Source: a virus. Taken from it: a stretch of 64,000 nt of DNA. The DNA lies in the IMG/VR virus record IMGVR_UViG_3300013772_000005, positions 1 to 64,000 of that record; one strand, written 5' to 3'. The position numbers and the translations under genes are program-made. Below are positions 12,940-20,584 of the stretch, piece by piece. Within the stretch, counting starts at the first letter, position 1; the number at the start of each line of letters is the position of its first letter. The notes beneath the pieces are model-generated. The model saw nothing but the letters and a program-made list of their open reading frames with translations. It searched no databases and was not told where the DNA came from.

Positions 12940-14034
12940 TTACAGGTCGATATACCAGCCGAGTCCGAGTGTTGCGGGGAAGGTAGGGTTGCGCAGGGCC
13001 ACCGGCCAGTAGTAGGCCGAGGCGACCGCCGAGTTGCCGCCGCAGCCGCCGACGGCTGTTGTGGGCGAAGCCGAAGCCGCCGTGCCTTGGCCTAGGACCG
13101 TGCCAGTGAGGCGCACCTCAAGAAGCCCGGAGGCGTCGAGCAGATACATATTCGGGTAGGCCATCAGCTCGAAGGTGCCGGCGCTGATCTCGCTGCCACT
13201 CAGGGGATCGTTGCCGCCGGTCGAGTAGCGCACGACCGAGGTTCCAGAGCAGTTGGTGCCGGTCCACCAGACTGGATAGCTGGCGGCATTGGCGCCGAGC
13301 ATTTTCAGGTGAATCGGATTGGGGTTGTAGACCATCTCGTTGTCGGGGGTAGTGGTCGTGCCCGAGCCGGTGACGCCGATCTCATAGGCGGTGAATTCAT
13401 CGGCCGTCAGCGACCGCATGATGGCAACGTGGACCATCTGTTGCGTGTTGTCGGTCGTGCCGTGGTAGGGCACGTCCACGTATTCCATGAAGTAGCCGAG
13501 CGCGGTGCCGGAGGCGGTGTAGATCTTCCAGGCGCCACCAGTGCCGGCCGCTCCCTGCGCTCCGGCGGCGCCCGCCGCGCCTTGAGCACCCGCCGCTCCA
13601 GCCACGCCTTGCGCCCCTGCGGCTCCGGAAGTGCCCTGTATACCCTGGGCACCGGTGGCGCCCGTTGCGCCGGCCACTCCGGCCGCGCCAGCGGCACCCG
13701 CTGACCCGGTTCCCCCAGTATCCCCTTTGGCACCTACCTCCCCTTTGGCGCCTACCTCCCCCGGTAGACCCAGGGAGCCTTGAGCGCCAGTGGCCCCTGT
13801 GGCGCCCGCAGTGCCCGCCAGGCCGTCTTTACCGGCGTCCCCTTTGTCGCCCTTCGGTCCCTGGTCCCCCGTCGCGCCAGTGGTCCCTGTGGCACCCTGA
13901 GGGCCGGTGGCACCGGAGGCTGGCGTCGTGGCATCGGTGGCGATCGCCGCCGCCTTGGTCACGGACGTGGTGGGCGCGGTGGCCGGTGCCGTGCCGCAAG
14001 CCGAAAGCAGGAGTGAAATGGCGATGCGTTTCAT
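12940..14034 (-). CDS. Collagen-like lipoprotein
   Basis: 364 aa. Signal peptide and lipobox (LLLSAC, Cys at about 13), an Ala/Thr linker, then about 125 residues of Gly-X-Y collagen repeats (GATGPQGATGTTGATGDQGP and on, including GPKGDKGDAGKDG). A C-terminal globular domain of about 190 residues follows (YTASGTALGYFMEYVDVPYH onward), ending VALRNPTFPATLGLGWYIDL. It probably trimerises and stands on the cell surface. Phage collagen repeats usually occur in tail fibres; the lipobox makes this one different. Promoter P5 and the TTTAAATCGGAG leader precede it. Confidence 0.8.
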   Translation of the reverse strand: MKRIAISLLLSACGTAPATAPTTSVTKAAAIATDATTPASGATGPQGATGTTGATGDQGPKGDKGDAGKDGLAGTAGATGATGAQGSLGLPGEVGAKGEVGAKGDTGGTGSAGAAGAAGVAGATGATGAQGIQGTSGAAGAQGVAGAAGAQGAAGAAGAQGAAGTGGAWKIYTASGTALGYFMEYVDVPYHGTTDNTQQMVHVAIMRSLTADEFTAYEIGVTGSGTTTTPDNEMVYNPNPIHLKMLGANAASYPVWWTGTNCSGTSVVRYSTGGNDPLSGSEISAGTFELMAYPNMYLLDASGLLEVRLTGTVLGQGTAASASPTTAVGGCGGNSAVASAYYWPVALRNPTFPATLGLGWYIDL

Positions 14035-14040
14035 GGAAAG

Positions 14041-14052
14041 CTCCGATTTAAA
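14041..14052 (-). promoter_or_regulatory. TTTAAATCGGAG translation leader
   Basis: Placed seven bases before the collagen-like lipoprotein ATG at 14034. Confidence 0.6.
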
Positions 14053-14060
14053 ATGGATGC

Positions 14061-14098
14061 ATGTAATACGTTGCGGAGTTTGGCGGCGGAAACTTTAG
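14061..14098 (-). promoter_or_regulatory. Sigma-28-like phage promoter P5
   Basis: Minus strand: CTAAAGTTT, 12 bases, TCCGCAAC, GTATTACAT; the weakest -10 of the set. The TAA in CTAAAG is the stop codon of the upstream 498-aa gene. Confidence 0.6.
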
Positions 14099-15591
14099 TC
14101 TTTCCCGTTTTCCGAGGCGGAATCGACGACTACTCGCGTCTTCTTCACCAGGGCACCCTTACCCTTGGTGTGCGGCGTCACCCACGTCATGCCGCGCACC
14201 GTGTAGTTGCCGTCCCGGTCTTTGCCGAGCCCGGCGGTCACGCGCCAGTGTCCCATCACCTCCCACTTGTGCGACCAAACAATCTTGCGGCCAGCGGCGC
14301 GCTGGTATTCTTTGCACTCACCCTTCAGCATCACGCGCACCACGCGGTTGATCTTGACGGCCGTCCGGTCTTTGCCCGAGCCGACGCGAGCGCGAATGGC
14401 TTTGATCTTCTCGTTGGCGAAGGCGCAATCTCTGCGAAACGCCTTGAAGGTCCAGTAGAGGACATCATGGGTGGCGGTCTGCACCATGGTGCCGGGGTTG
14501 AACATCGGCATCAGCGCGCCACTCGGCGACTTCAGCCGGCCGAAGACCGTCTCGGGCATGAGCTTCATCGTGTTGATCATGAAAACGATAGCGCCGGTGG
14601 CGTCCTGCTTTGAGGCAATCAGCGTTTCGCAGAAGTAGCTATTAGCTGTCTCTTCGTGGACCAGCGTGCCAATGATCCAAGCCGGGCCGTCGGAGCGCGC
14701 GAGGTAGAAGAGCGGCCCGCCATCGGTGCGCTCCAGCCAGATCGTTTTGAATGGCTGGTCGATCTGCACCACCTTCTCGTGGCCAGGCGCCACGGCGCGA
14801 CCGTCGTGTGCGTCTGAGATCTCTTCGAGGCGGTCGATCATTTTGCCGCTGATAAAGAATGGGTGCGCCGCTTCGATCATCTTTGGCCGTCCGGCGATCA
14901 CCCTGTCGTGCGTCGTGTGGCACTCTTCCGAGAGCACCCAGATCTGGCGCTCGGCAAGTCCCATCATGAAGCGGCGCTCACTGCCGCATATCTCGATAAA
15001 TTTCTCGAAGTAGGTGCGCGAGCTGCCGGTGCTGAAGGCGAAGTCTTTGATGCGCGAGAGCGTCAAGTCGCGGTCGGCGTCAGCTTTCGACGCTACGCGC
15101 TCCAGGTGCTTCAGCGCATCGGTGCCGGCGTAGACGCCAGGGCGGTCGAGCGGCGTGCCTTTGAGCAGATTCGTCATGTCGCCGTTGGCGAGCGAGCGCA
15201 CGCCAGGACCACGGAAGAGCGGATCGGGCGTGGCCGTGCGGGCGGGATTGGAAAGAAGTGAATCACCGCCATGGTTCGGGTAAGTGTTGAGCAGCCTCGT
15301 TGCCTTCGCAGCTTTCTCGTGCTCGCCAGTCATAAACTTTTCGACTTCAACACCGGGAACCACCGATCGACCGACTTGATGCATGGCGTGGATACTTTCG
15401 GCTGATCCTGACTTGATCAGGTCGGTGATCCGTTGCGTCAATCGTTGCTTATCATCATCGGGAAGATCCTGGTCTTCGATCAAGCTGGAGTAGACCGCCA
15501 TCGCCGCAGCTTGCGCCTTCGAGTCGTTGCCGACACCGAACCAGCTTTTCAAGTCAGCGATTGCGGCCTCATAGTTTGGGAGCTTGCTCAT
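14095..15591 (-). CDS. Hypothetical protein, 498 aa
   Basis: ATG 15591 overlaps the upstream stop (ATGA). A helical N-terminal region (DLKSWFGVGNDSKAQAAAMA, DDDKQRLTQRITDLIKSG) is followed by a large alpha/beta region. The C-terminal 130 residues are basic (VGSGKDRTAVKINRVVRVML, KEYQRAAGRKIVWSHKWEVM). No signal peptide, ATP-binding loop or other catalytic motif is visible. It lies downstream of the ligase in one operon, so a role in nucleic-acid metabolism is possible but only by context. Confidence 0.65.
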   Translation of the reverse strand: MSKLPNYEAAIADLKSWFGVGNDSKAQAAAMAVYSSLIEDQDLPDDDKQRLTQRITDLIKSGSAESIHAMHQVGRSVVPGVEVEKFMTGEHEKAAKATRLLNTYPNHGGDSLLSNPARTATPDPLFRGPGVRSLANGDMTNLLKGTPLDRPGVYAGTDALKHLERVASKADADRDLTLSRIKDFAFSTGSSRTYFEKFIEICGSERRFMMGLAERQIWVLSEECHTTHDRVIAGRPKMIEAAHPFFISGKMIDRLEEISDAHDGRAVAPGHEKVVQIDQPFKTIWLERTDGGPLFYLARSDGPAWIIGTLVHEETANSYFCETLIASKQDATGAIVFMINTMKLMPETVFGRLKSPSGALMPMFNPGTMVQTATHDVLYWTFKAFRRDCAFANEKIKAIRARVGSGKDRTAVKINRVVRVMLKGECKEYQRAAGRKIVWSHKWEVMGHWRVTAGLGKDRDGNYTVRGMTWVTPHTKGKGALVKKTRVVVDSASENGKD

Positions 15592-15908
15592 TGAATTTTC
15601 TCCAGCTCATCGAGAAAGTTTGTCGAGCCGTCGGTGCGAACCAGCTTGCCGTGGCTCATCACTCTGCCGTCGGTATAGACGCGGGCGATGGAGTTTCCCG
15701 TCTCGATCTTCTTATCGCGAAGGTCTGGCTGGTCGCCTTTGGCCCACGGCTTCGGGTCAGCATAGAGGTAGGCTTCCACCGAATCATCATGACCTTCAAC
15801 GACGAGATGATCTCGCATGTAATTACTGGCGTCCTCGAAAGAGGCTACGTCGACCGTGTATTCCTGCGTCAGCGCGTGGTTGTGATAGAAGAGCACTTGC
15901 AGAATCAC
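15588..15908 (-). CDS. Hypothetical protein, 106 aa
   Basis: ATG 15908, overlapping the ligase stop (ATGA). An alpha/beta protein (ILQVLFYHNHALTQEYTVDV, SFEDASNYMRDHLVVEGHDD) with an acidic C-terminus. No family recognised. Co-translated with the DNA ligase. Confidence 0.7.
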   Translation of the reverse strand: MILQVLFYHNHALTQEYTVDVASFEDASNYMRDHLVVEGHDDSVEAYLYADPKPWAKGDQPDLRDKKIETGNSIARVYTDGRVMSHGKLVRTDGSTNFLDELEKIQ

Positions 15909-16864
15909 CCGCCACCTCCCCAGCGCTTGCGCTTGGCCTTTGCCGCTTTGTCGAGGTCGTCACGCAGTTTATCGAAGGTGCAATCAGTCTCTTCCATGTC
16001 GTCACGAAAGCGGTAGAAGGTTGGGTGTCTGAGCCGTCCGTCGCGGCTGATCTCTTGCGCGTAGACGTCGACCACACGGCCGATGTCGCGCTCGGTGAGG
16101 GAGCCACGTACCCCATCGTCAAAGCCCGAGGCGAAGCCAACTTCGATGGCATCACCCAGGCCGCTATAGACCGAGAGCGCCAGGGCGCCGACGCCACCCG
16201 CATACTTGCCGTTGCCTGGCTTGAAGCCAGAGATAAAACAGCTCACCTCATAGCTCTTCTTCATTTTTGCCCAGCCGATGCCGTAGGCCATGCGCGTGTC
16301 TTTTACGATGATGCCTTCGCCGCCGCCCTCGACAATCTCACGGAAGATGGCGTCGTGGTCACCCCTCCACTGCGGCATCAGCTTCACGAATGGATTCCCC
16401 ATCCTGGCGACGACGGCTTCGAGCACCTTTCGGCGATCGGCCAGCGAGCGCCCGCGAATGTCTTCGCCGCGAAATACCGGGCAGTCCCAGACCCAGAAGT
16501 TGAGCCAGCCGCCCGCCTTCTGTTTGTCGATCGCCACCGTTGGCCCCGAGCCCATCACTGATTGCGTGGTGGGGAAGTCGCGAAGGAACATTTCGCCATC
16601 AAGAATGGTGCCGGCCAAGTCGCCATAGTCCGGGCCAACTATCTGTGGAACGTTGTCGGTCCGGTCCACCGGCTTATTGTCGATCTTCGATATATGGCGC
16701 GACAGCAGCGTCGTGTCTTTCCGTCGGCCCATAGGATCGGTGCCAGGGCCGATGTAGAGCACGTAGCGGCTGCCGTCGAGCTTCAGCTCACTGACGAAGT
16801 GAGGCGCTGAGAGGTCGGCGGGCAGTTCCGCCGTGCAGCGTGCCGGTAGGACTTGGATGGGCAT
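15905..16864 (-). CDS. ATP-dependent DNA ligase
   Basis: 319 aa. Nucleotidyltransferase motifs are in order: motif I KLDGSR with the adenylated Lys28, motif III TILDGEMF, IIIa FWVWDCPVF, motif IV EGIIVKD and motif V WAKMKK. An OB-fold domain follows (EVSCFISGFKPGNGKYAGGV, TERDIGRVVDVYAQE, RLRHPTFYRFRDDM). This is the compact two-domain form typical of phage ligases. It seals nicks in duplex DNA during replication and repair. ATG 16864 is used; the neighbours are uncharacterised small genes. Confidence 0.92.
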   Translation of the reverse strand: MPIQVLPARCTAELPADLSAPHFVSELKLDGSRYVLYIGPGTDPMGRRKDTTLLSRHISKIDNKPVDRTDNVPQIVGPDYGDLAGTILDGEMFLRDFPTTQSVMGSGPTVAIDKQKAGGWLNFWVWDCPVFRGEDIRGRSLADRRKVLEAVVARMGNPFVKLMPQWRGDHDAIFREIVEGGGEGIIVKDTRMAYGIGWAKMKKSYEVSCFISGFKPGNGKYAGGVGALALSVYSGLGDAIEVGFASGFDDGVRGSLTERDIGRVVDVYAQEISRDGRLRHPTFYRFRDDMEETDCTFDKLRDDLDKAAKAKRKRWGGGG

Positions 16865-16875
16865 TGGCGCGCTCC

Positions 16876-17550
16876 TCAGATGGTTTTCAAGATGTCGTCA
16901 AGGTCGTCTTTCACCGACGAGCCAGCCTTGGCCTTTGCGGCGGCAGCCTTCGCCTTCTCAAGCGAGCTTTGCACCGGAGCGGGAATTTCCGCCTTTGGCT
17001 TGCGCGTGAATTTCGGTGCTGGCTCAGCGGCGGTCTGCTCTTCCATGGCGGCCGGGAAGGTGGGGAGCGCTGGTTCAGGCACGAGCGAGCGTGAGCTAAA
17101 CGTCTCTTCAACTTCGCGTTTGAAGTCGGGTGTCGCCGTCAGTGCCAGCGCCTCACTCGTCTTCGGTGTCGCGAGGTCGGCGAAGCGGCGCTCACCGAGA
17201 GCTGTCTTTAGCTTTTCACCGCTGAAGGTGGCGACCGACAGCACCGTGGCGAGGCTGATCTCACCGCTTTTGACCAGCTCTTCGAGCTTCGCCGTGTCGA
17301 TGTCAAAGCGCGTGGTCGTCTTGAAGACGAGCTGGCCCTCGGGGACTTTGATCGACTTGCCGCTCTCGATCGTGACGCCAGCGGTGTTGTGCTCCAGATA
17401 TTCGAGCAGCCACGTTTTCTCGGCCTTGAAGCCGCCCTCGTAAAGTCCGGTGATCTGTTGAAGGCTGAAAGCCTTGCGGCAGTGTGCGAGAAAGTCGGAC
17501 GGCAGCCCGGCGCCGGTGGGAGCGGAAGTGTTTTTGCGTTTGATGGCCAT
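16876..17550 (-). CDS. Hypothetical protein, 224 aa
   Basis: ATG 17550 is chosen because GAGGGG lies eight bases upstream; an in-frame TTG at 17556 overlaps the previous stop. Residues 1-130 are alpha/beta (SDFLAHCRKAFSLQQITGLY, ESGKSIKVPEGQLVFKTTTR). The C-terminal half is a proline/alanine-rich linker ending in a charged helix (SSLEKAKAAAAKAKAGSSVK). Function unknown; it precedes the ligase in the same operon. Confidence 0.7.
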   Translation of the reverse strand: MAIKRKNTSAPTGAGLPSDFLAHCRKAFSLQQITGLYEGGFKAEKTWLLEYLEHNTAGVTIESGKSIKVPEGQLVFKTTTRFDIDTAKLEELVKSGEISLATVLSVATFSGEKLKTALGERRFADLATPKTSEALALTATPDFKREVEETFSSRSLVPEPALPTFPAAMEEQTAAEPAPKFTRKPKAEIPAPVQSSLEKAKAAAAKAKAGSSVKDDLDDILKTI

Positions 17551-17552
17551 GG

Positions 17553-17816
17553 TCAAGTCCCCTCGTAAAGTGTGGCGGTATCGTCGAAGCGAAGGCGCGG
17601 ATAGGCTTCACGTGCAGCGTCGATCAGCCAGGCGGCAGCCGTGCCGAGGTCGACTTCGGGATCGTTGGTTGACGGGAAGTCGGCTTCGCGAATGAAGCCG
17701 TTGGTTAGGTCACCGATGGCAACGCTCCAGCCGCCGTCCCAAAACGACATCACACGGACGTTGACCTCGCACGAGTAGAGCCAGGTGAGCACCGCTTGCA
17801 GCTTGGCGCGTGGCAT
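17553..17816 (-). CDS. Hypothetical protein, 87 aa
   Basis: ATG 17816 just after the upstream stop. Sequence (MPRAKLQAVLTWLYSCEVNV, VMSFWDGGWSVAIGDLTNGF) has the pattern of a small alpha/beta protein common in Rhizobiales/Pseudomonas phages, but I cannot place it in a family. No membrane segment. Confidence 0.7.
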   Translation of the reverse strand: MPRAKLQAVLTWLYSCEVNVRVMSFWDGGWSVAIGDLTNGFIREADFPSTNDPEVDLGTAAAWLIDAAREAYPRLRFDDTATLYEGT

Positions 17817-17818
17817 GA

Positions 17819-18028
17819 TCAGTCACCCTCAACGGAAGCGAGCCATGCGGCTTCTTGAATCTCGTCTTCGCTTTCGGCTTGCAGCTCGTCAAGCTCGGTT
17901 TCCGTCAGGGCGGCGCCGGTGTCCATGTAGACGGCGGCGCCGATAAAGGCGTCAACCGGATCACGGCCAGCGCGACCATTCCACTCCAGCTCGCACTCGA
18001 CTTTCCGACCTTTGAAAACTGTGCGCAT
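17819..18028 (-). CDS. Hypothetical acidic protein, 69 aa
   Basis: ATG 18028 follows GGGGA by four bases and overlaps the WGR gene stop (TGATG); the GTG at 18031 is a poorer alternative. Basic first 20 residues (MRTVFKGRKVECELEWNGRA) and a strongly acidic tail (LTETELDELQAESEDEIQEA). Function unknown. Confidence 0.65.
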   Translation of the reverse strand: MRTVFKGRKVECELEWNGRAGRDPVDAFIGAAVYMDTGAALTETELDELQAESEDEIQEAAWLASVEGD

Positions 18029-18393
18029 CACGTCCCCACTTTCCGGCCAGTGGCCGCTAGTTCAGTCCAGATGTCCTGGTCGCTCGCGACTCGCGTCCGG
18101 CTGCCGTGTCCCGCCGGTTCGCGTTCAGCGCTGCGCTCGCGAATCTCACGGTCGCTCTTCACCTTCGTGAAGGGATCGATCTTCTTTACCGGTCCGGCAG
18201 CTTGGTAGCCCTTGCCAAGCTTCTCGTTGAGCTTCGCCTGTGCCGCGCCAGCGTCCTTCGTTTGGCTTTGGCCCTCGGTGCCGATGCGTCCCCACTCAAT
18301 CAGCGCCATGCCATCGCCGTGGAAGGTGACGCGGTAAAACTTGTGGCTGTTCGCCGCTTCGTCGTGGAATTCGAGGTAGTGAGTGCCGCGCAT
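18028..18393 (-). CDS. WGR-domain protein
   Basis: 121 aa. Residues 5-60 form a WGR domain (SHKFYRVTFHGDGMALIEWG with W34-G35-R36, then RIGTEGQ and a helix). WGR domains are found in PARP and MolR-like proteins and help bind DNA or couple DNA damage to an enzyme; here there is no catalytic domain. The C-terminal half is charged and disordered (DREIRERSAEREPAGHGSRT). Its ATG is preceded by a TTTAAATCGGAG leader (18403-18414). Confidence 0.75.
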   Translation of the reverse strand: MRGTHYLEFHDEAANSHKFYRVTFHGDGMALIEWGRIGTEGQSQTKDAGAAQAKLNEKLGKGYQAAGPVKKIDPFTKVKSDREIRERSAEREPAGHGSRTRVASDQDIWTELAATGRKVGT

Positions 18394-18402
18394 GTCTGAT
18401 CC

Positions 18403-18414
18403 CTCCGATTTAAA
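18403..18414 (-). promoter_or_regulatory. TTTAAATCGGAG translation leader
   Basis: Overlaps the stop codon (18410-18412) of the small zinc protein gene and serves the WGR gene at 18393. Because this copy is inside an operon with no promoter element directly before it, the box appears tied to translation rather than transcription. Confidence 0.6.
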
Positions 18415-18556
18415 GTGACGGTTGTTCTACCTGCGCTTCGTCTGCCGCCTTGCACTCGCTGCAATGGTGGTAGGCGCCCATGTCGGTGAAGAGCAGGGCA
18501 CCGTCGGGCAGCTCGGCTTTCGTGCGCTCGCATGAGTGACAACGGGCAGTCTTCAT
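18410..18556 (-). CDS. Small zinc-ribbon protein, 48 aa
   Basis: ATG 18556 with CCGGAGGG seven bases upstream. MKTARCHSCERTKAELPDGA carries C-x2-C, and the second half HHCSECKAADEAQ carries C-x2-C, giving a four-cysteine zinc site. It is the first gene after promoter P6 and is followed by the WGR gene. Too short for a family assignment; nucleic-acid or protein binding is likely. Confidence 0.7.
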   Translation of the reverse strand: MKTARCHSCERTKAELPDGALLFTDMGAYHHCSECKAADEAQVEQPSL

Positions 18557-18587
18557 CGTTTCCCTCCGGTTGTTTCACTAAGGCCGC

Positions 18588-18625
18588 ATGTATTACATGA
18601 CGGCCATGCGTGTGAGAAACTTTAG
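18588..18625 (-). promoter_or_regulatory. Sigma-28-like phage promoter P6 with palindrome
   Basis: Minus strand: CTAAAGTTT, 12 bases, GCCGTCAT running into a perfect ATGTAATACAT. TAA of the -35 box is the stop codon of the upstream 182-aa gene. Confidence 0.7.
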
Positions 18626-19170
18626 GCTTTCAGCTTTTGCTCGATGGACTCGATGGTTATGGCGATCTCGACCATGAGGGCTCGCATCGTCTTCGCTTGC
18701 GCCTTGAGCCCGGCAAGGTCGGCCTCCACCGAGGTGAAAGCGCAGGGAGCCGGGCTGGTGACGGCGACCGTGTTTCCTGAGGAAACAACCGAGGCAGCCG
18801 GGAGGGCAGCGCGGGCAGCGGCAGCGCGAGCCAGGTCGAGCGAGGAAGGGGGCGTCAGAGGGGCGGATTGGGACGTAGGAGCGCGCACCGGCGCAAGAGC
18901 GGGCGTCGGTGCCACCGGCTCAGCCAACGCTTCTACGGCGGCCTGTGCGGTCCGGCCGGCGCGGGCGAAGAGTTGACGACCAACATCATCAGGCATCGTG
19001 CCGGTTTGGATCGTCAGGCCGGTGGCGGCGACGGCGTCACGGAGCGCTGGGAAGTCGTGGGCAGTGTCGATAACCCACAGTTTTTCTTGGCGGTACCACT
19101 TGAAGCCGAGCTGCTTCAGACGTTCTTTCACCGAGAAGGCATTGCGGCCGGTAGCCACGAGCACGTTCAT
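18622..19170 (-). CDS. Hypothetical protein, 182 aa
   Basis: ATG 19170. Residues 1-50 (ATGRNAFSVKERLKQLGFKW, YRQEKLWVID) match a recurrent small module in which N-x-F-x-V-K-x-x-L-K-x-L-G-x-K-W is followed by W-x-V; it occurs in phage and plasmid proteins, often beside DNA enzymes. A long Ala/Pro/Ser linker (75-130) and a helical tail (LAGLKAQAKTMRALMVEIAI) follow. Controlled by promoter P7 and a leader at 19177-19188. Confidence 0.65.
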   Translation of the reverse strand: MNVLVATGRNAFSVKERLKQLGFKWYRQEKLWVIDTAHDFPALRDAVAATGLTIQTGTMPDDVGRQLFARAGRTAQAAVEALAEPVAPTPALAPVRAPTSQSAPLTPPSSLDLARAAAARAALPAASVVSSGNTVAVTSPAPCAFTSVEADLAGLKAQAKTMRALMVEIAITIESIEQKLKA

Positions 19171-19176
19171 AGAACC

Positions 19177-19188
19177 CTCCGATTTAAT
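19177..19188 (-). promoter_or_regulatory. TTAAATCGGAG translation leader (variant)
   Basis: Reads ATTAAATCGGAG before the ATG at 19170. A second partial copy, TTTAAATCGAG, lies immediately upstream at about 19191-19201, so the unit seems duplicated here. Confidence 0.55.
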
Positions 19189-19231
19189 TACTCGATTTAA
19201 AAGATGCAGAGCTTGTTATCACCAGCGGGTG

Positions 19232-19269
19232 ATGTAATACATAACGGAAGTATCGCTGATAAACTTTAG
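19232..19269 (-). promoter_or_regulatory. Sigma-28-like phage promoter P7 with palindrome
   Basis: Minus strand: CTAAAGTTT, 12 bases, TCCGTTAT running into a perfect ATGTATTACAT. Drives the 182-aa gene. It is the rightmost copy found. Confidence 0.7.
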
Positions 19270-19275
19270 AAAAAT

Positions 19276-19506
19276 TTTAATCGCGTGTTATGGCGGATGA
19301 ATCAGAGGTGTGCATATAATGGGGTTGGCTGGTCGCTCGGCCGTGCCTCGACAGGGCACTCAGGGTCAAACAGGGCCGGTAGGAGAAATCCCGCCGGCCC
19401 TGCTCTTGAGCTATGATGGAGGGGAGCCCTCCCCCACCTCGCGCTACCGGTCAGCCCTGTGAGCCTGCGGGCGTGCAAAGCGGCGCAGGACTCACAGACT
19501 CCTCGG
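19276..19506. other. Hairpin-rich intergenic region after the primase
   Basis: About 230 bases without a credible gene. Inverted repeats follow each other: GTGCC/GGCAC (19343-19359), CAGGGCCGG/CCGGCCCTG (19371-19402), GAGGG/CCCTC (19420-19432) and CTGTGAG...CTCACAG with inner CTGCG/CGCAG (19457-19497). The last is directly after the primase stop and may be its terminator, though none has a long T-tract. A plus-strand TATAAT lies at 19315-19320, before the hairpins. A structured RNA, a replication origin or serial terminators would each fit. Confidence 0.5.
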
Positions 19507-20574
19507 TCAGCCATTCAAAGGCTTGAGCGTCGCCCCTGGCGCCTGCTCGGCCAGGAGTCGCCGAAGCTCCTTCGGCGCGTAGCTTCCCGCGTCCCGGCCC
19601 TCGGGCAGTCGGATGGTCTTGACCTGGAAGTAGACCGAGAGTAGTCCCTTCGCCAGATCCACCGACGACGGCTTCTTCAGCCGTCCCTTGAGCGGGCCTT
19701 GGCGATGGTAACGCTGATCGGTAAAAGCGTCGGGATCGAGCATCAGAATTACTTCGCGGCACTTCGTGCGCGAGAGGTGTTCTACCTGCGCCGGATGCAG
19801 CTTCTTGCCGTTGATCGCCACGGCGTTGTTGCCGGCCTTGGCGGCGTCGATGAAACCCTCTACCATGACCACCGTGCGGTGCAGCCGTGCCTGATCGTAA
19901 TTGTAAAGGACTCGTGACTTGCTCGCCCCCTTCGGATTCAGCACTTTCCGATATTCATCCGTGCCCCACCGGTCGTGGCGGCGCTCCAGAATGTCGCGTG
20001 CCTGCCAGAAGACCAGTCGGTCGTCCATGTAGGTCGGAACGATGATCCGCCCCCTGGTGTAACCGACTCTTGAAAACCCCCATCCCATTCTTTTGGCGTA
20101 GCTGTGCGGGATGCCGCGCTTCGTCAGGTAGCGGTGAAAGGCCGTGTCTTGATCTTTGCACTCATCAAAACTCTCGAAGCCGTGGGGGAAAGCTACCTCC
20201 CGAAGCTCGTCGCCTTCGTCATCGTCGTCGCGCTCGTATTCCTGATGCGCCAGGCGAAAGTTGAGGACATCGAGTGAACCAGCTTTACCTTTCATCAACG
20301 AAAGCGCGCCGGCTAGTGTGGTGTTCGATAGACCCGCCACCAGATACGGGAAACCACCGCCCCAACCGCAGTTGTAGCAGCAGAATTCACCCTTGGCTTC
20401 GTTTGCCCACAGGCGTTGCTTGGTGTCTGCCCGAGCCTCCCCTTGCTCGACGCATTTCGGGCAATTGGCTATGACCTCGACGTGGTCGTCGGCGTCCACC
20501 TCTTTGAAGTCGATGCCCAGCTCGCGGTAGTAGGTTGGGAGCGAGAAGTTGGGGTAGGGCTTGCCGGTTAGCAT
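19507..20574 (-). CDS. DNA primase (zinc ribbon plus Toprim)
   Basis: 355 aa from ATG 20574, chosen because TGGAG lies just upstream. The zinc-binding domain has C38-x2-C41 and C66-x2-C69 (CCYNCGWGG). A primase core follows, with the Toprim glutamate motif MVEGFIDAAKAG near residue 245 and the acidic motif LMLDPDAFTD near residue 285. This arrangement matches the phage gp61/DnaG-like primases that lay RNA primers for the replicative helicase encoded at 20893. The same operon contains both. Confidence 0.88.
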   Translation of the reverse strand: MLTGKPYPNFSLPTYYRELGIDFKEVDADDHVEVIANCPKCVEQGEARADTKQRLWANEAKGEFCCYNCGWGGGFPYLVAGLSNTTLAGALSLMKGKAGSLDVLNFRLAHQEYERDDDDEGDELREVAFPHGFESFDECKDQDTAFHRYLTKRGIPHSYAKRMGWGFSRVGYTRGRIIVPTYMDDRLVFWQARDILERRHDRWGTDEYRKVLNPKGASKSRVLYNYDQARLHRTVVMVEGFIDAAKAGNNAVAINGKKLHPAQVEHLSRTKCREVILMLDPDAFTDQRYHRQGPLKGRLKKPSSVDLAKGLLSVYFQVKTIRLPEGRDAGSYAPKELRRLLAEQAPGATLKPLNG

Positions 20575-20584
20575 GAACGCTCCA

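Noticed and set aside
13545-13930. Repetitive GC-rich stretch considered as a CRISPR or DNA repeat array
   Set aside because: The periodicity is nine bases and encodes Gly-X-Y collagen repeats; there are no spacers.
15584-16561. Plus-strand open frame opposite the DNA ligase
   Set aside because: Shadow of the ligase gene, whose nucleotidyltransferase motifs are unambiguous.
19321-19500. Possible tRNA gene in the hairpin cluster
   Set aside because: No cloverleaf or T-loop sequence (GGTTCGAATCC-like) could be found.
19302-19514. 70-codon minus-strand frame after the primase
   Set aside because: It covers the hairpin cluster, lacks a ribosome site and has no protein-like character.
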